DNA of 64,000 nt. Source: DATAES01 sp963802415. GTDB taxonomy: Bacteria; Actinomycetota; Acidimicrobiia; Acidimicrobiales; JACDCH01. The notes under the pieces are model-generated. The model was not told where the DNA came from and ran no database searches. It worked only from the letters and a program-made list of their open reading frames with translations. Position numbers and translations under genes: made by a program. The DNA lies in assembly GCA_963802415.1 (NCBI GenBank), contig CAWDIH010000001.1:3038001-3102000 (forward strand), written 5' to 3'. This document shows, piece by piece, positions 19,445 to 28,658 of this stretch; the stretch's first letter is position 1, and the number at the start of each line of letters is the position of its first letter.

Positions 19445-20614
19445 GTGCCGCGCTTCTCCTCGTTCCCCGGCATCCGGTACGCGCACGACGATCTCGGACT
19501 CGTCACCGCTCCGCCCTACGACGTGATCGACGCCGAGGAGAGGCAGCGCCTGGCCGAGAGAGACCTGCACAACGTGGTGCGCGTCGACCTCCCGAAAGGT
19601 GGCGACGACCGGTATGCCGAAGCTGCGGCGACGTTTCGTCGATGGTTCGCTGAAGGCGTCCTCGAGACGGACGGTCCTTCGCTGTACCTCTATCGCATGA
19701 CCTTCGTCGACGAGGCCGGACGCCGGCACAGCACGCTCGGTGTCATCGGCGCGCTCGGACTCGAGCCCCCTGGAGCTGGTCACGTGCTCCCGCACGAGCA
19801 CACGACCCCGAAGGCCAAGAGTGACCGGCTCGAGCTGCTACGCGCCACGACTGCAAACCTGTCGCCGGTCTGGGTCCTGTCGCTCGCCAATGGGCTCTCG
19901 AAGCTCCTCGATCCCTCCGGCGCGCGCACGATCGGTTCGTGGGGGGACGACGACGGCGTCGGCCACGAGCTGTGGCAGCTGACCGACGAAACCGTGGTCG
20001 ACGTGGTGGTCGAGACGGTCTCCTCCGCGCCGGTCGTGATCGCCGACGGTCATCACCGCTACGAGACGTGTCTCACGTTCGGACGCGAGCGCCCCGACCT
20101 GGCCGGCGCCGACGCGACCCTGTGCTACGTGGTCGAGCTCGTCGAGGACCAACTCACCGTCCAGCCCATCCACCGCTTGTTGCGCGGGCTTCCCCACGAC
20201 TTCGACTTCCTCGCCGCTCTCGAACCGTTCTTCGAGGTTGTCGACATCGGTCCGATGAGCGACTCGATTCGCGACCGCATGGCGGATCATGGCGGGCTCG
20301 TCATCGTGCATCCGGACGGCGTCCGGTTGCTCCGGCCGAAGGCAGATGCATTCCCGGCGTCACGGGACCTGGACTCGGACCGTCTCGACAAAGCGCTGGC
20401 TACGTTGCCGGCGCACGACGTCACGTTCCAGCACGGCGTCGCCAACGTTGTGCGCGCAGTCGAACGAGGCGAAGCGGACGCCGGAGTGTTGCTCCGCCCG
20501 CCGACCGTGGAGCAGATTGCCGTCACCGCCAACGCCCGCGACAGGATGCCGCCGAAGTCGACGTTCTTCTGGCCGAAGCCGCGAACGGGGACGGTGTTTC
20601 GCTCCCTCGCTTGA
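19445..20614 (+). CDS. DUF1015-family protein
   Basis: A 389-aa protein with a GTG start at 19445. The family signature is visible: VTAPPYDVIDAEERQRL near the N-terminus, then LYLYRMTF, HEHTTPKAKSDRLELLRA and the characteristic VIADGHHRYETCLTFGRE. DUF1015 proteins are widespread and largely uncharacterised; some are linked to serine or phosphoserine metabolism, but the sequence does not show this. It converges on korB with five bases between stops. Confidence 0.85.
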   Translation: MPRFSSFPGIRYAHDDLGLVTAPPYDVIDAEERQRLAERDLHNVVRVDLPKGGDDRYAEAAATFRRWFAEGVLETDGPSLYLYRMTFVDEAGRRHSTLGVIGALGLEPPGAGHVLPHEHTTPKAKSDRLELLRATTANLSPVWVLSLANGLSKLLDPSGARTIGSWGDDDGVGHELWQLTDETVVDVVVETVSSAPVVIADGHHRYETCLTFGRERPDLAGADATLCYVVELVEDQLTVQPIHRLLRGLPHDFDFLAALEPFFEVVDIGPMSDSIRDRMADHGGLVIVHPDGVRLLRPKADAFPASRDLDSDRLDKALATLPAHDVTFQHGVANVVRAVERGEADAGVLLRPPTVEQIAVTANARDRMPPKSTFFWPKPRTGTVFRSLA

Positions 20615-20619
20615 CGCCG

Positions 20620-21639
20620 TCAGATCGTCCAGGTCGCACCCGAGTGCAGGAGCGCGCCGAGGTCGCCGGAACCCTTCTGTTCGACCGCTGCCGCGAGTTG
20701 CTGTGACGTCGCTTCGGCGTATTCGGGACGCGTGACGGCCCGGAAGACACCGATCGGCGTCGGCTCATGCGGCCCGCGAGCGAGACGCGACAACATGAAC
20801 GCGAGGCTCGGATCCTCACGGGCTTCGTCATGGACGAGCACCGCACTCTCGCCGACCTCGGCAAGGAGCGCGAGCCGCGGGTTGCCCTGGTTGTCGATGG
20901 CCACGCACTTCTCGTTGTCCGCACCGAACCGGATCTGCTGCCCATGTTGCAACGAGATCAGCATGTCCGCCCGCTTCTCCTTGCTCGTGACTTCTTCGAA
21001 GGCGCCGTCGTTGAAGACATTGCAGTTCTGGTAGATCTCCACGAACGCGGCGCCCCGGTGGTCGTGCGCCCGACGGAACGTCTCGATCATGTGCTGGCGA
21101 TCCATGTCGTGCGTGCGAGCGACGAACGACGCTTCCGCACCGAGCGCGACCGACAACGGGTTGAAGGGATGATCGAGCGAACCGAACGGTGTCGACTTCG
21201 TCACCTTGCCGATCTCGGATGTCGGCGAGTACTGACCCTTCGTCAAGCCGTAGATCTGGTTGTTGAACAGCAGGATCTTCAGGTTGATGTTGCGACGCAG
21301 CGCATGGATCAGGTGGTTGCCGCCGATCGACAACGCGTCGCCGTCACCGCAGATCACCCAGATGTCGAGATCAGGGCGAGCCATCGCCAACCCCGTCGCG
21401 ATCGCCGGCGCGCGGCCGTGGATGCCGTGCATGCCGTAGGTGTTCATGTAGTACGGAAATCGCGCTGCGCAACCGATACCCGAGATGAAGACCGTGTCCT
21501 CGCGCCGTACGCCGAGCTCGGGCATCAGCAACTGCAGCGCCGACAGGATGGAGTAGTCGCCACAACCTGGACACCAGCGAACCTCTTGGTCGCTCATCCA
21601 GTCCTTGCGAGTGGTCGTGGGGATGTCGGTGGTGCTCAC
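20620..21639 (-). CDS. korB: 2-oxoacid:ferredoxin oxidoreductase beta subunit
   Basis: Thiamine-diphosphate subunit of 2-oxoglutarate (or similar) ferredoxin oxidoreductase. CPGCGDYS and GIGCAARFPYY carry the Fe-S cysteines. ICGDGDALSIGGNHLIHALR and NNQIYGLTKGQ form the TPP-binding motif. Length is 339 aa. The GTG at 21639 overlaps the korA stop (GTGA), so the two subunits are coupled. No ferredoxin gene lies nearby. The exact 2-oxoacid is inferred from family resemblance. Confidence 0.93.
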   Translation of the reverse strand: MSTTDIPTTTRKDWMSDQEVRWCPGCGDYSILSALQLLMPELGVRREDTVFISGIGCAARFPYYMNTYGMHGIHGRAPAIATGLAMARPDLDIWVICGDGDALSIGGNHLIHALRRNINLKILLFNNQIYGLTKGQYSPTSEIGKVTKSTPFGSLDHPFNPLSVALGAEASFVARTHDMDRQHMIETFRRAHDHRGAAFVEIYQNCNVFNDGAFEEVTSKEKRADMLISLQHGQQIRFGADNEKCVAIDNQGNPRLALLAEVGESAVLVHDEAREDPSLAFMLSRLARGPHEPTPIGVFRAVTRPEYAEATSQQLAAAVEQKGSGDLGALLHSGATWTI

Positions 21640-23522
21640 TGTGCGGCAACTCCAAGCTCGTCGAGGATGGCGTTCTCGAGCTCGCCTGCTGTGAACGGTG
21701 TGCCCTGCACCTTGCTCACCGAGCGGGCGTCGACGAGGAACTCCGCGCGGATGAGCCGTGACAGTTGCCCGAGGTTCATCTCCGGGACGAGCACCTTCGG
21801 GTAGCTCTGGAGCACGCTCGCCAGATTGCGAGGGAACGGGTTCAGGTGCCGCAGGTGGGCGTGGGCGATCTTGTGGCCGCGGGCGCGGACCCGGTTCATG
21901 CCGCCGTCGATGGCACCCCACGTGGAGCCCCAGCCGACGACGAGCAACTCGGCTCCGTCGGCGTCACCCTCGACGTCGACATCGGGGATGTCGTTCGCGA
22001 TGCCGGCGACCTTGGCCGCCCGCAGCCTGACCATGAACTCATGGTTGTCGGGGTCGTAGCTGATGTTGCCGGACCCTTCTTCCTTCTCGATGCCGCCGAT
22101 CCGGTGCGTCAGGCCGGGTGTCCCCGGCACGGCCCACGGTCGCGCCAGCGTCTCGGGATCTCGCAGGTACGGCCAGAACACCGGATTGCCGTCTTCGTCG
22201 ACCTGGTTGGGCTCGGTGGCGAACTCGACGGCGATGTCCGGCAACTGTCCGATGTCCGGCAACCGCCACGGCTCCGAACCGTTGGCGAGGTAACCGTCGG
22301 ACAGCAGGATCACCGGCGTGCGATACCGCAACGCGATGCGCGTCGCTTCGATGGCGGCGAAGAAGCAGTCGGACGGGCTCTTTGCCGCCACGATCGGCAG
22401 GGGTGACTCGGCGTGCCGGCCGTACATCGCCATCAAGAGGTCCGCGGACTCGGTCTTCGTGGGAAGGCCGGTGGACGGTCCGCCCCGCTGGATGTCGATG
22501 ACCACGAGCGGCAGTTCGAGACTGACGGCCAAGCCCATGGTCTCGGACTTCAGCGCCATCCCCGGCCCGCTCGTCGTCGTATAGCCGAGGTGCCCACCGA
22601 AGGCCGCGCCGAGTGCGGCGCCGATGCCGGCGATCTCGTCCTCCGCTTGCAGCGTCCGAATGCCGAAGTTCTTGTGCTTCGACAGCTCGTGCAGGATGTC
22701 CGAGGCGGGCGTGATCGGGTAACTGCCGAGCAACACCGGCAGCTTGGCCAGCTGGCTCGCGGCCACGATGCCCCATGCCAGCGCGGTGTTGCCGGTGACG
22801 TTGGTATAGGTGCCCGGCTCGAGGGTGGCCGGTTTCACGTTGTACGGATGGTCGAACAGCTCCGCGGTCTCACCGAAGGAATGGCCGGCCTTGAAGGCGG
22901 CCGTGTTCGCGTCGGCCACTTGCGGGTTCTTGCCGAACCGCTCGTTGATCCAGCGCAAGGTCGGGTCGACCGGCCGCGTGTACATCCACGAGACGAGCCC
23001 GAGCGCGAAGAAGTTCTTCGACCGATCGGCGTCGCGGGGCTTGACGCCGAGGGGTGTCACGGCTTCCTTCGTCATCGACGTCATCGGGATTTCGAAGACG
23101 GTGTAGCCCTTGAGGCTCCCGTCCTCGAGCGGATTGGCCGCGTATCCGGCCTTGGCCAGGTTGCGCTCCTCGAACGTGTCCGAGTTGACGATGACGGTGC
23201 CGCCCGGCTCGACGCGGGGCAGCTCGCTGCGCAGCGCGGCAGGGTTCATCGCCACGAGCACGTTCGGCGCGTCGCCCGGCGTCGTGATCTCGTGGTCCGA
23301 GATGTGGATCTGGAAGGCCGAGACGCCCGCCAGCGTGCCTGCCGGCGCACGGATCTCGGCCGGGAACTCGGGAAGTGTGGCGAGGTCGTTGCCGAACATC
23401 GCGCTCACGGACGTGAACCGATCACCGGTCAACTGCATGCCGTCGCCCGAGTCGCCCGCGAAGCGGATGACCACGCGGTCCAGGTCGACGACCTGCCGCG
23501 TACGCTCGGCTGTGTCGGACAC
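21636..23522 (-). CDS. korA: 2-oxoacid:ferredoxin oxidoreductase, fused gamma-alpha subunit
   Basis: The gamma domain is at residues about 10-190 (VIRFAGDSGDGMQLTGDRF, the site for CoA handling). The alpha domain follows, with YPITPASDILHELS and AFGGHLGYTTTSGPGMALK. The PFOR domain II lies near the C-terminus (LLVVGWGSTWGAI). The GTG at 23522 is preferred because GGGAGA lies seven bases upstream and the protein then begins just before the gamma domain. Length is 628 aa. Together with korB it would feed reduced ferredoxin from the TCA cycle. Confidence 0.93.
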   Translation of the reverse strand: MSDTAERTRQVVDLDRVVIRFAGDSGDGMQLTGDRFTSVSAMFGNDLATLPEFPAEIRAPAGTLAGVSAFQIHISDHEITTPGDAPNVLVAMNPAALRSELPRVEPGGTVIVNSDTFEERNLAKAGYAANPLEDGSLKGYTVFEIPMTSMTKEAVTPLGVKPRDADRSKNFFALGLVSWMYTRPVDPTLRWINERFGKNPQVADANTAAFKAGHSFGETAELFDHPYNVKPATLEPGTYTNVTGNTALAWGIVAASQLAKLPVLLGSYPITPASDILHELSKHKNFGIRTLQAEDEIAGIGAALGAAFGGHLGYTTTSGPGMALKSETMGLAVSLELPLVVIDIQRGGPSTGLPTKTESADLLMAMYGRHAESPLPIVAAKSPSDCFFAAIEATRIALRYRTPVILLSDGYLANGSEPWRLPDIGQLPDIAVEFATEPNQVDEDGNPVFWPYLRDPETLARPWAVPGTPGLTHRIGGIEKEEGSGNISYDPDNHEFMVRLRAAKVAGIANDIPDVDVEGDADGAELLVVGWGSTWGAIDGGMNRVRARGHKIAHAHLRHLNPFPRNLASVLQSYPKVLVPEMNLGQLSRLIRAEFLVDARSVSKVQGTPFTAGELENAILDELGVAAQ

Positions 23523-23686
23523 CGTTGTCTCCCTTGCGCGACTCCGTTGTCGCGTCCTAGCCACCTTACCGCCGTGGGGGACCCGGTCCGGGGCGCCTCG
23601 GTCCGCGCCTCGGCCTCGATTTCATGCGACGATGAGCCCGCCTACCGGTCACAACGAACCTGTCCTCACTCCTGAGGTGAACGACC

Positions 23687-24553
23687 ATGGCCGAGTCATC
23701 CGGCAGCTCTGTCGGGTTCGAGGACATACCGCCGTCTGCGTTGACCGCGTCACACCTGGTCACCGACCACAACGTCGCCGCTCGCATCGCCCGCGGCCAC
23801 AACCTACTGCGCCGTGAGGTGCGCGACCGGGCCGGCGTGTCCCGTCTGGTCGGCGAGCTCACCGAATGGAGCGCAGTCACTCGTGAACTCCTGACCGAGC
23901 GGTTCGAGGATCGCGGCGTCGCCGACGCCTTCGCCGGCGTCGCCGAGCCGTTCGTCGTGCCGGCGGAGACGGCGGCGATCGAGAGCCAAGTCGATCTGCT
24001 CCACGGACAGCTCCGGCACCAAGTCGAGTGGCTCGAGCGACTGCGTCTCACCATCCCCGACCGCGAGCAGCCCGCCTCCCTCGGCGGCGAGCCGCGTTCG
24101 TCGCGGAGTCGTGCCGCTCGGCGCTCCGTCGCCGTCCTCGCCACCACCGCGTCGTCATCGGCAGCCGCTGTGGTTGGTGCCGTCGCCCGGGCCACCGGCA
24201 TCCTGCCCGTGGTGATCGAGGACCGCCCCGGCGAACGGCGCTCCATCGTGCATGCCGCCGAAGAGACGTTGCCGCCGAACGCCGTGGCAGTCGTCGTGCT
24301 CGAACCACCGAGCGAGGGATCGAAGCACGCGAGCGCCTCCTCGCTCGTCGCGCTCGGATATGCCGCGGGCGCGCTACGGGCGGACGACGTGATCGTGGTG
24401 GTGTCGCCGGACCTCGTGCTCAGCCGCGATCTTCGGGACTTCACCACCGTCGTGATGGGTGACGACGACCGTTGGCGTCGCGAGCTCGAATCGCTGCTCG
24501 CCGGCGCAGGCGTCGCCGCGCCGGGTGCGCTGTCGTCGATCAGGCGATCGTGA
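23687..24553 (+). CDS. Helical protein with a degenerate TIR-like C-terminal domain
   Basis: No close family is recognised. A clear ribosome-binding site (GAGGTG, seven bases before) supports ATG 23687. Residues 1-135 are helical and charged. Residues about 146-280 have the order of the predicted nucleotide-binding TIR-like domain (PF10137 type): SVAVLATTAS, ILPVVIEDRPGERRSIVHAA, AVAVVVLEPPSEG, then SSLVALGYAAGALRADDVIV. In active members the last strand reads NVIFELGY; here the catalytic glutamate position is alanine (LVALGY). A non-enzymatic or binding role is therefore inferred. The 3' end overlaps fbaB by 14 bp. Confidence 0.5.
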   Translation: MAESSGSSVGFEDIPPSALTASHLVTDHNVAARIARGHNLLRREVRDRAGVSRLVGELTEWSAVTRELLTERFEDRGVADAFAGVAEPFVVPAETAAIESQVDLLHGQLRHQVEWLERLRLTIPDREQPASLGGEPRSSRSRAARRSVAVLATTASSSAAAVVGAVARATGILPVVIEDRPGERRSIVHAAEETLPPNAVAVVVLEPPSEGSKHASASSLVALGYAAGALRADDVIVVVSPDLVLSRDLRDFTTVVMGDDDRWRRELESLLAGAGVAAPGALSSIRRS

Positions 24554-25592
24554 TCGAGCTGTCTCGGTACACGTCCTGGACCGCGTTCAAGAGCTCGATG
24601 CCTTCGGACATGGGCCGCTGGAATGCCTTGCGCCCCGAGATCAGGCCGGTGCCACCGGCGCGCTTGTTGACGACCGCGGTGAACACGGCGTCGGCCAGGT
24701 CGCTCGCGCCTTTCGATTCGCCGCCACTGTTGATAAGGCCGGCGCGACCGAGGTAGCAGTTGGCGACCTGCCACCGGCACAAGTCGATGGGATGGTCGGT
24801 GGTGAGCTCGTCGTACACGAGCGGACTCGTCTTGCCGTACCCCTTGAATGCGAGATACCCACCATTCGTCGTCGGCAGCTTTTGCTTGATGATGTCGGCC
24901 TCGATCGTCACCCCCATGTGGTTGGCTTGGCCGGTCAGGTCGGCCGCACCGTGGTAGTCGACGTCGCCCTGCTTGAACTCCGCATTGCGCAAGTAACACC
25001 AGAGCACGGTGAACATCCCGAGCTGATGCGCGTGCGAGAAGGCCTCGCTGACTTCGCGCAGCTGGCGCGTCGACTCTTCGGAGCCGAAGTAGATCGTGGC
25101 CCCGACGCCCGCCGCGCCGAGGTCGTAGGCCTGCTCGACGTTGCCGAACATGACCTGATCGAACTTGTTGGGCAACGTCAGCAGCTCGTTGTGGTTCATC
25201 TTCACGATGAACGGGATGCGATGCGCGTAACGCCGCGACACGGCGGCGAGCACACCGAACGTGGATGCGACCGCGTTGCAGCCACCCTCCATCGCGAGCT
25301 GGACGATGTTGTTGGGGTCGAAGTACTTGGGATTGGGAGCGAACGACGCCGCGGCCGAATGCTCGATGCCCTGATCCACGGGCAGGATCGAGACATAGCC
25401 CGTGCCACCCAGCCGGCCGTGGTCGTAGAGCGATTGCAGGTTGCGCAGGACCTGCGGCGTGCGGTCGGTCTGCTCGAAAACGCGCTCCACGAAGTCGGGA
25501 CCCGGCAGATGCAGGTCGTCCTTCGGGATGCCCTTCGACTCGTGGGTGAGCAGATCTTCGGCAGCGTCGCCCAGGAGACTGTGGATATCCAT
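24540..25592 (-). CDS. fbaB: Fructose-bisphosphate aldolase class I (DhnA/FbaB type)
   Basis: Schiff-base aldolase of glycolysis and gluconeogenesis. VSILPVDQGIEHSAAASF is the FbaB/DhnA signature. The Schiff-base lysine is probably in FIVKMNHNELL or later in GVTIEADIIKQK. GLINSGGESKGASDLADAV is the phosphate-binding region. Length of 350 aa is normal for this class. ATG 25592 has TAGGCT exactly six bases upstream, another leaderless-type start. It is the only glycolytic gene in the window. Confidence 0.92.
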   Translation of the reverse strand: MDIHSLLGDAAEDLLTHESKGIPKDDLHLPGPDFVERVFEQTDRTPQVLRNLQSLYDHGRLGGTGYVSILPVDQGIEHSAAASFAPNPKYFDPNNIVQLAMEGGCNAVASTFGVLAAVSRRYAHRIPFIVKMNHNELLTLPNKFDQVMFGNVEQAYDLGAAGVGATIYFGSEESTRQLREVSEAFSHAHQLGMFTVLWCYLRNAEFKQGDVDYHGAADLTGQANHMGVTIEADIIKQKLPTTNGGYLAFKGYGKTSPLVYDELTTDHPIDLCRWQVANCYLGRAGLINSGGESKGASDLADAVFTAVVNKRAGGTGLISGRKAFQRPMSEGIELLNAVQDVYRDSSITIA

Positions 25593-25598
25593 GCATGC

Positions 25599-25604
25599 AG
25601 CCTA
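25599..25604 (-). promoter_or_regulatory. -10 box of fbaB
   Basis: TAGGCT (25604-25599) is followed by six bases and ATG 25592. No Shine-Dalgarno sequence is present, so the transcript is probably leaderless. Confidence 0.45.
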
Positions 25605-25624
25605 CTGGGCCGTCCTGCGTGGGC

Positions 25625-25972
25625 TCAGATGGGCGCGGCTCCCTCCAGCTCGGCCAACACGCGCTCGAAGACCGTGGCGACCTGCGCCTTGCGCCGGTTC
25701 GACACGACGAGCTCGGCCACGACCTCGGTGCGGCTCTGCGTCGAGCCGCCGCTTCGAAAGAAACGTCGCCGCACCTGCCCGACGACGGTGACCGAGTCGC
25801 CCTGCTCGAGCCCGTAGGCCGCCTTCGGCGGCTCGAACCACGCAACAGGCGCAGTGACGGCGGGGCCCTCGCCTGGCCGAGTCGTCACCTCGTAGGAGAT
25901 CACGTCGCCGTTGGGCGTCGATCGGATCTCGGGCGGACGGGAGAGAGCTCCCTGCAACACGACGATGTTCAT
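25625..25972 (-). CDS. Single-stranded DNA-binding (OB-fold) protein
   Basis: A 115-aa protein with the SSB OB-fold pattern: MNIVVLQGALSRPPEIRSTP, GDVISYEVTTRP, then YGLEQGDSVTVVGQVRRRFF and RTEVVAELV. It lacks the long glycine-rich tail and acidic tip of the main replicative SSB, so it is likely an accessory paralogue. The ATG at 25972 directly begins the first strand. It stands between fbaB and the TPR gene. Confidence 0.8.
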   Translation of the reverse strand: MNIVVLQGALSRPPEIRSTPNGDVISYEVTTRPGEGPAVTAPVAWFEPPKAAYGLEQGDSVTVVGQVRRRFFRSGGSTQSRTEVVAELVVSNRRKAQVATVFERVLAELEGAAPI

Positions 25973-26068
25973 GTCTCACTCCATGGTCGGAGCTGGCGTG
26001 AGGGGGAAGCTCGATACGACCTTACGCAGGGGGTGTGACAATGACATTTGCATGCCCCGGGCGGCGAC

Positions 26069-27028
26069 CTAACGCAGCGTGCGGAGCCGGTTGGACACGT
26101 CGGCGAAGTCCGGGTCGGCATCGGCGACTCTTCGGAACAACTGTCGGGCACGCGGGATGTCGCCCGCTCGCTCGACGAGGTCGGCGAGCACGTAGTTGAG
26201 CCTGATGTGATGCGTACGCATGCGTTTCGGCGGCTTCTGTCCCGCTTCGAGGAACCTGATCGCGCGGTCGAGCTCGCCCCGGTCGGCAAGCGCGCCGGCC
26301 GCCACGATGCGGCCCTCGGTCACGATTTCCGCACTCGGCGAAGCGGCCGCGAGCTCCTTCCACAGCTCTTCGACCTTGTCGTACCGCTTCAGCGCGCGAT
26401 AGCAGTCCGTCAGGACCGGTAACTGTTCGGCAGAGCCGGTGAGAGTGCGGAAGACCTCGAGTTCGCGTGCCGCGGCTCGCCACTCACCAAGGCGGTAGAG
26501 CGTGAGTCCGTACAACTCCCGCACGGGGGCTGATCCCGGTGCGCGCTCCGCCAACGGCTTGAGCAGCTTGCGGGCTTCGGTGAACCGCTCACGATCGAAC
26601 GCGCGCGACGCGTTGCGCAGGCGTTCGCCGAGGTTCGGAACGTGCGACGGACCCGCGATCTCCTCGGGTTCGGCGGTGCCGGGCGTGCGGCCCTCCCGCG
26701 GCGGACGTCGACGCGGGACTTCTGTCCGCGCTCGATCGCACCTGCCGCCTCGGCGCGGAGGTCGTCGTCGACGCGTACCCATGTTTCGATGTCGCGCTCG
26801 CCGTCACGCAGTCTCGCCGCGTTCGCGGAACGCCGCGGACGCACTGGCGGGACGATCGTCCTGCAGGCGTCCGGCGCCGCGCCGGGCAACGCTGCCCCAT
26901 CGCTTCGGCCCTGCCCGATCATCTTGTTGCCGTCCCTGACGATCGCCCTTGGAGGCGGCAGCCTTCCTCGGTCGTTTCGATGCCGAGGGCTTCCCGCTCC
27001 GTCCCCGGGGTTGACGGGGCGAAGCCAT
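26069..27028 (-). CDS. TPR-repeat protein with basic N-terminus; probably two frame changes
   Basis: The C-terminal 190 residues hold tetratricopeptide-type helices (FTEARKLLKPLAERAPGS, LYRLGEWRAAARELEVF, ELDRAIRFLEAGQ, ARQLFRRVADADPDF). A basic N-terminus begins at ATG 27028 (MASPRQPRGRSGKPSASKRP). In that frame a stop occurs at 26804. A middle stretch with ERDIETWVRVDDDLRAEAAG is open in another frame, so an insertion near 26810 and a compensating deletion near 26690 are inferred. Restored length is about 320 aa. A TACGCT box lies seven bases before the ATG. The function is unknown. Confidence 0.65.
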
Positions 27029-27049
27029 GGCGGGCAGCGTACCGGCGTC

Positions 27050-27436
27050 CTACCCGCGGCGATCGACCGCCATGGCCATGAACTCGTCGACCCCGACGAG
27101 ACCGAGGATCCACCCGACGAGCGCGGGAACCAGATGTCGGGTCGGGTCGACGATGACTTCCGGGTCGACGAGGGTGACGTCCTTGTGTCGGGTGCGGACC
27201 GAGCAGCGCCCCGCGGCCCGCACGTTCCGCACCCAGTCGGTGCCGGCTCCGTAGGTCAGAGCGAAGACGTAGCCCTCGCCGGAGCGGAAGATGTTGACGG
27301 GCGTCTGGTACTCGCGCCCGGACACACGGCCGGCGTGGGTCACGATCGCGAGGCCGGGCATCCATCCGGCCACATGGCGAGAGACGCGGTTCGTGACGCG
27401 CTTGTTGAAGCGCGCCAGGCGGCGTGGAAGCGGCAT
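27050..27436 (-). CDS. Deazaflavin (F420)-dependent nitroreductase-family protein
   Basis: A 128-aa protein of the Ddn/FDOR-B type split-barrel family: ITHAGRVSGREYQTPVNIF, GYVFALTYGAGTDWVRNV and AAGRCSVRTRHKDVTL. Members use coenzyme F420H2 to reduce quinones or nitro compounds. ATG 27436 is chosen because GGAG lies about ten bases upstream and the conserved part follows at once. The ribosome-binding site sits right after the rRNA operon terminator, so it is the first gene downstream of 5S rRNA but probably has its own expression. Confidence 0.87.
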   Translation of the reverse strand: MPLPRRLARFNKRVTNRVSRHVAGWMPGLAIVTHAGRVSGREYQTPVNIFRSGEGYVFALTYGAGTDWVRNVRAAGRCSVRTRHKDVTLVDPEVIVDPTRHLVPALVGWILGLVGVDEFMAMAVDRRG

Positions 27437-27461
27437 CGGCTTCTCCTCGGTCGAGCGCGAC

Positions 27462-27488
27462 AAGGGCCCCTTCTGTCGAGGGGCCCTT
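27462..27488 (-). terminator. Rho-independent-like terminator of the rRNA operon
   Basis: A perfect 9-bp stem AAGGGCCCC / GGGGCCCTT with a nine-base loop lies 11 bp downstream of 5S rRNA. Only a short T-tract follows on the minus strand, as is common in high-GC actinobacteria. Confidence 0.75.
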
Positions 27489-27498
27489 TCGAGCGAAA

Positions 27499-27615
<117 letters not shown>

Positions 27616-27656
27616 CTGTGTTCAGGCGCGCCACCGGCTCGAAGCCGGGTCGCCCC

Positions 27657-27702
27657 TGAGAACTCCATAGCGAGCACGAGTTTCATTGTCGATCCAAGCC
27701 CT
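27657..27702 (-). repeat. 3' strand of the 23S rRNA processing stem
   Basis: The 23S-5S spacer and 23S 3' end carry a segment complementary to the end of the 16S-23S spacer (31455-31499), with the shared core CATAGCGAGCACGAG (one copy inverted in the transcript). Together they would form a long RNase III-type stem enclosing 23S rRNA. Confidence 0.7.
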
Positions 27703-27970
27703 CGGCCGATTAGTACCGGTCGGCTGAACACATTGCCGTGCGTACACCTCCGGCCTATCAACGTGGTCGTCTGCCACGGGCCTTACCTGGTTGACCCAGT
27801 GGGAAACCTCATCTTGGAACGAGCTTCGCACTTAGATGCTTTCAGCGCTTATCCCTTCCGCAGGTCGCTAACCAGCCGTGCCCTTGGCAGGACAACTGGC
27901 ACACGAGAGCTGCGTCCGTCCCGGTCCTCTCGTACTAGGGACAGCCTTCCTCAGGTTTCCTACGGCTGCA

Positions 27971-28003
<33 letters not shown>

Positions 28004-28019
28004 AAACCCAGCTCGCGTA

Positions 28020-28102
<83 letters not shown>

Positions 28103-28306
28103 TCCCGTCGATATGGACTCTTGGGGAAGATGAGCCTGTTATCCCCGGGGTACCTTTTATCCGTTGAGCGACGGCGCTTCCACACGCAACCGCCGGATCA
28201 CTATGTCCTGCTTTCGCACCTGCTCGACTTGTGAGTCTCGCAGTCAAGCTCCCTTGTGCCATTGCACTCGACGCCTGATTGCCAACCAGGCTGAGGGAAC
28301 CTTTGA

Positions 28307-28353
<47 letters not shown>

Positions 28354-28611
28354 ACCTGGCGCTGTTCCCGATCCGGATAACGGGCCGAGGTTAGAGCCCC
28401 GGCATACGCAGGGTGGTATTTCAAGGTTGACTCCACACCGGCTAGCGCCGATGCTTCCAAGTCTCCCACCTATCCTACACAACACATACCAAAACCCAAC
28501 ACCAAGCTGTAGTAAAGGTCCACGGGGTCTTTCCGTCCTGCTGCAGCTAACGAGCATCTTTACTCGTACTTCAATTTCGCCGGGTCTGTGGTTGAGACAG
28601 TAGGAAAGTCG

Positions 28612-28658
<47 letters not shown>

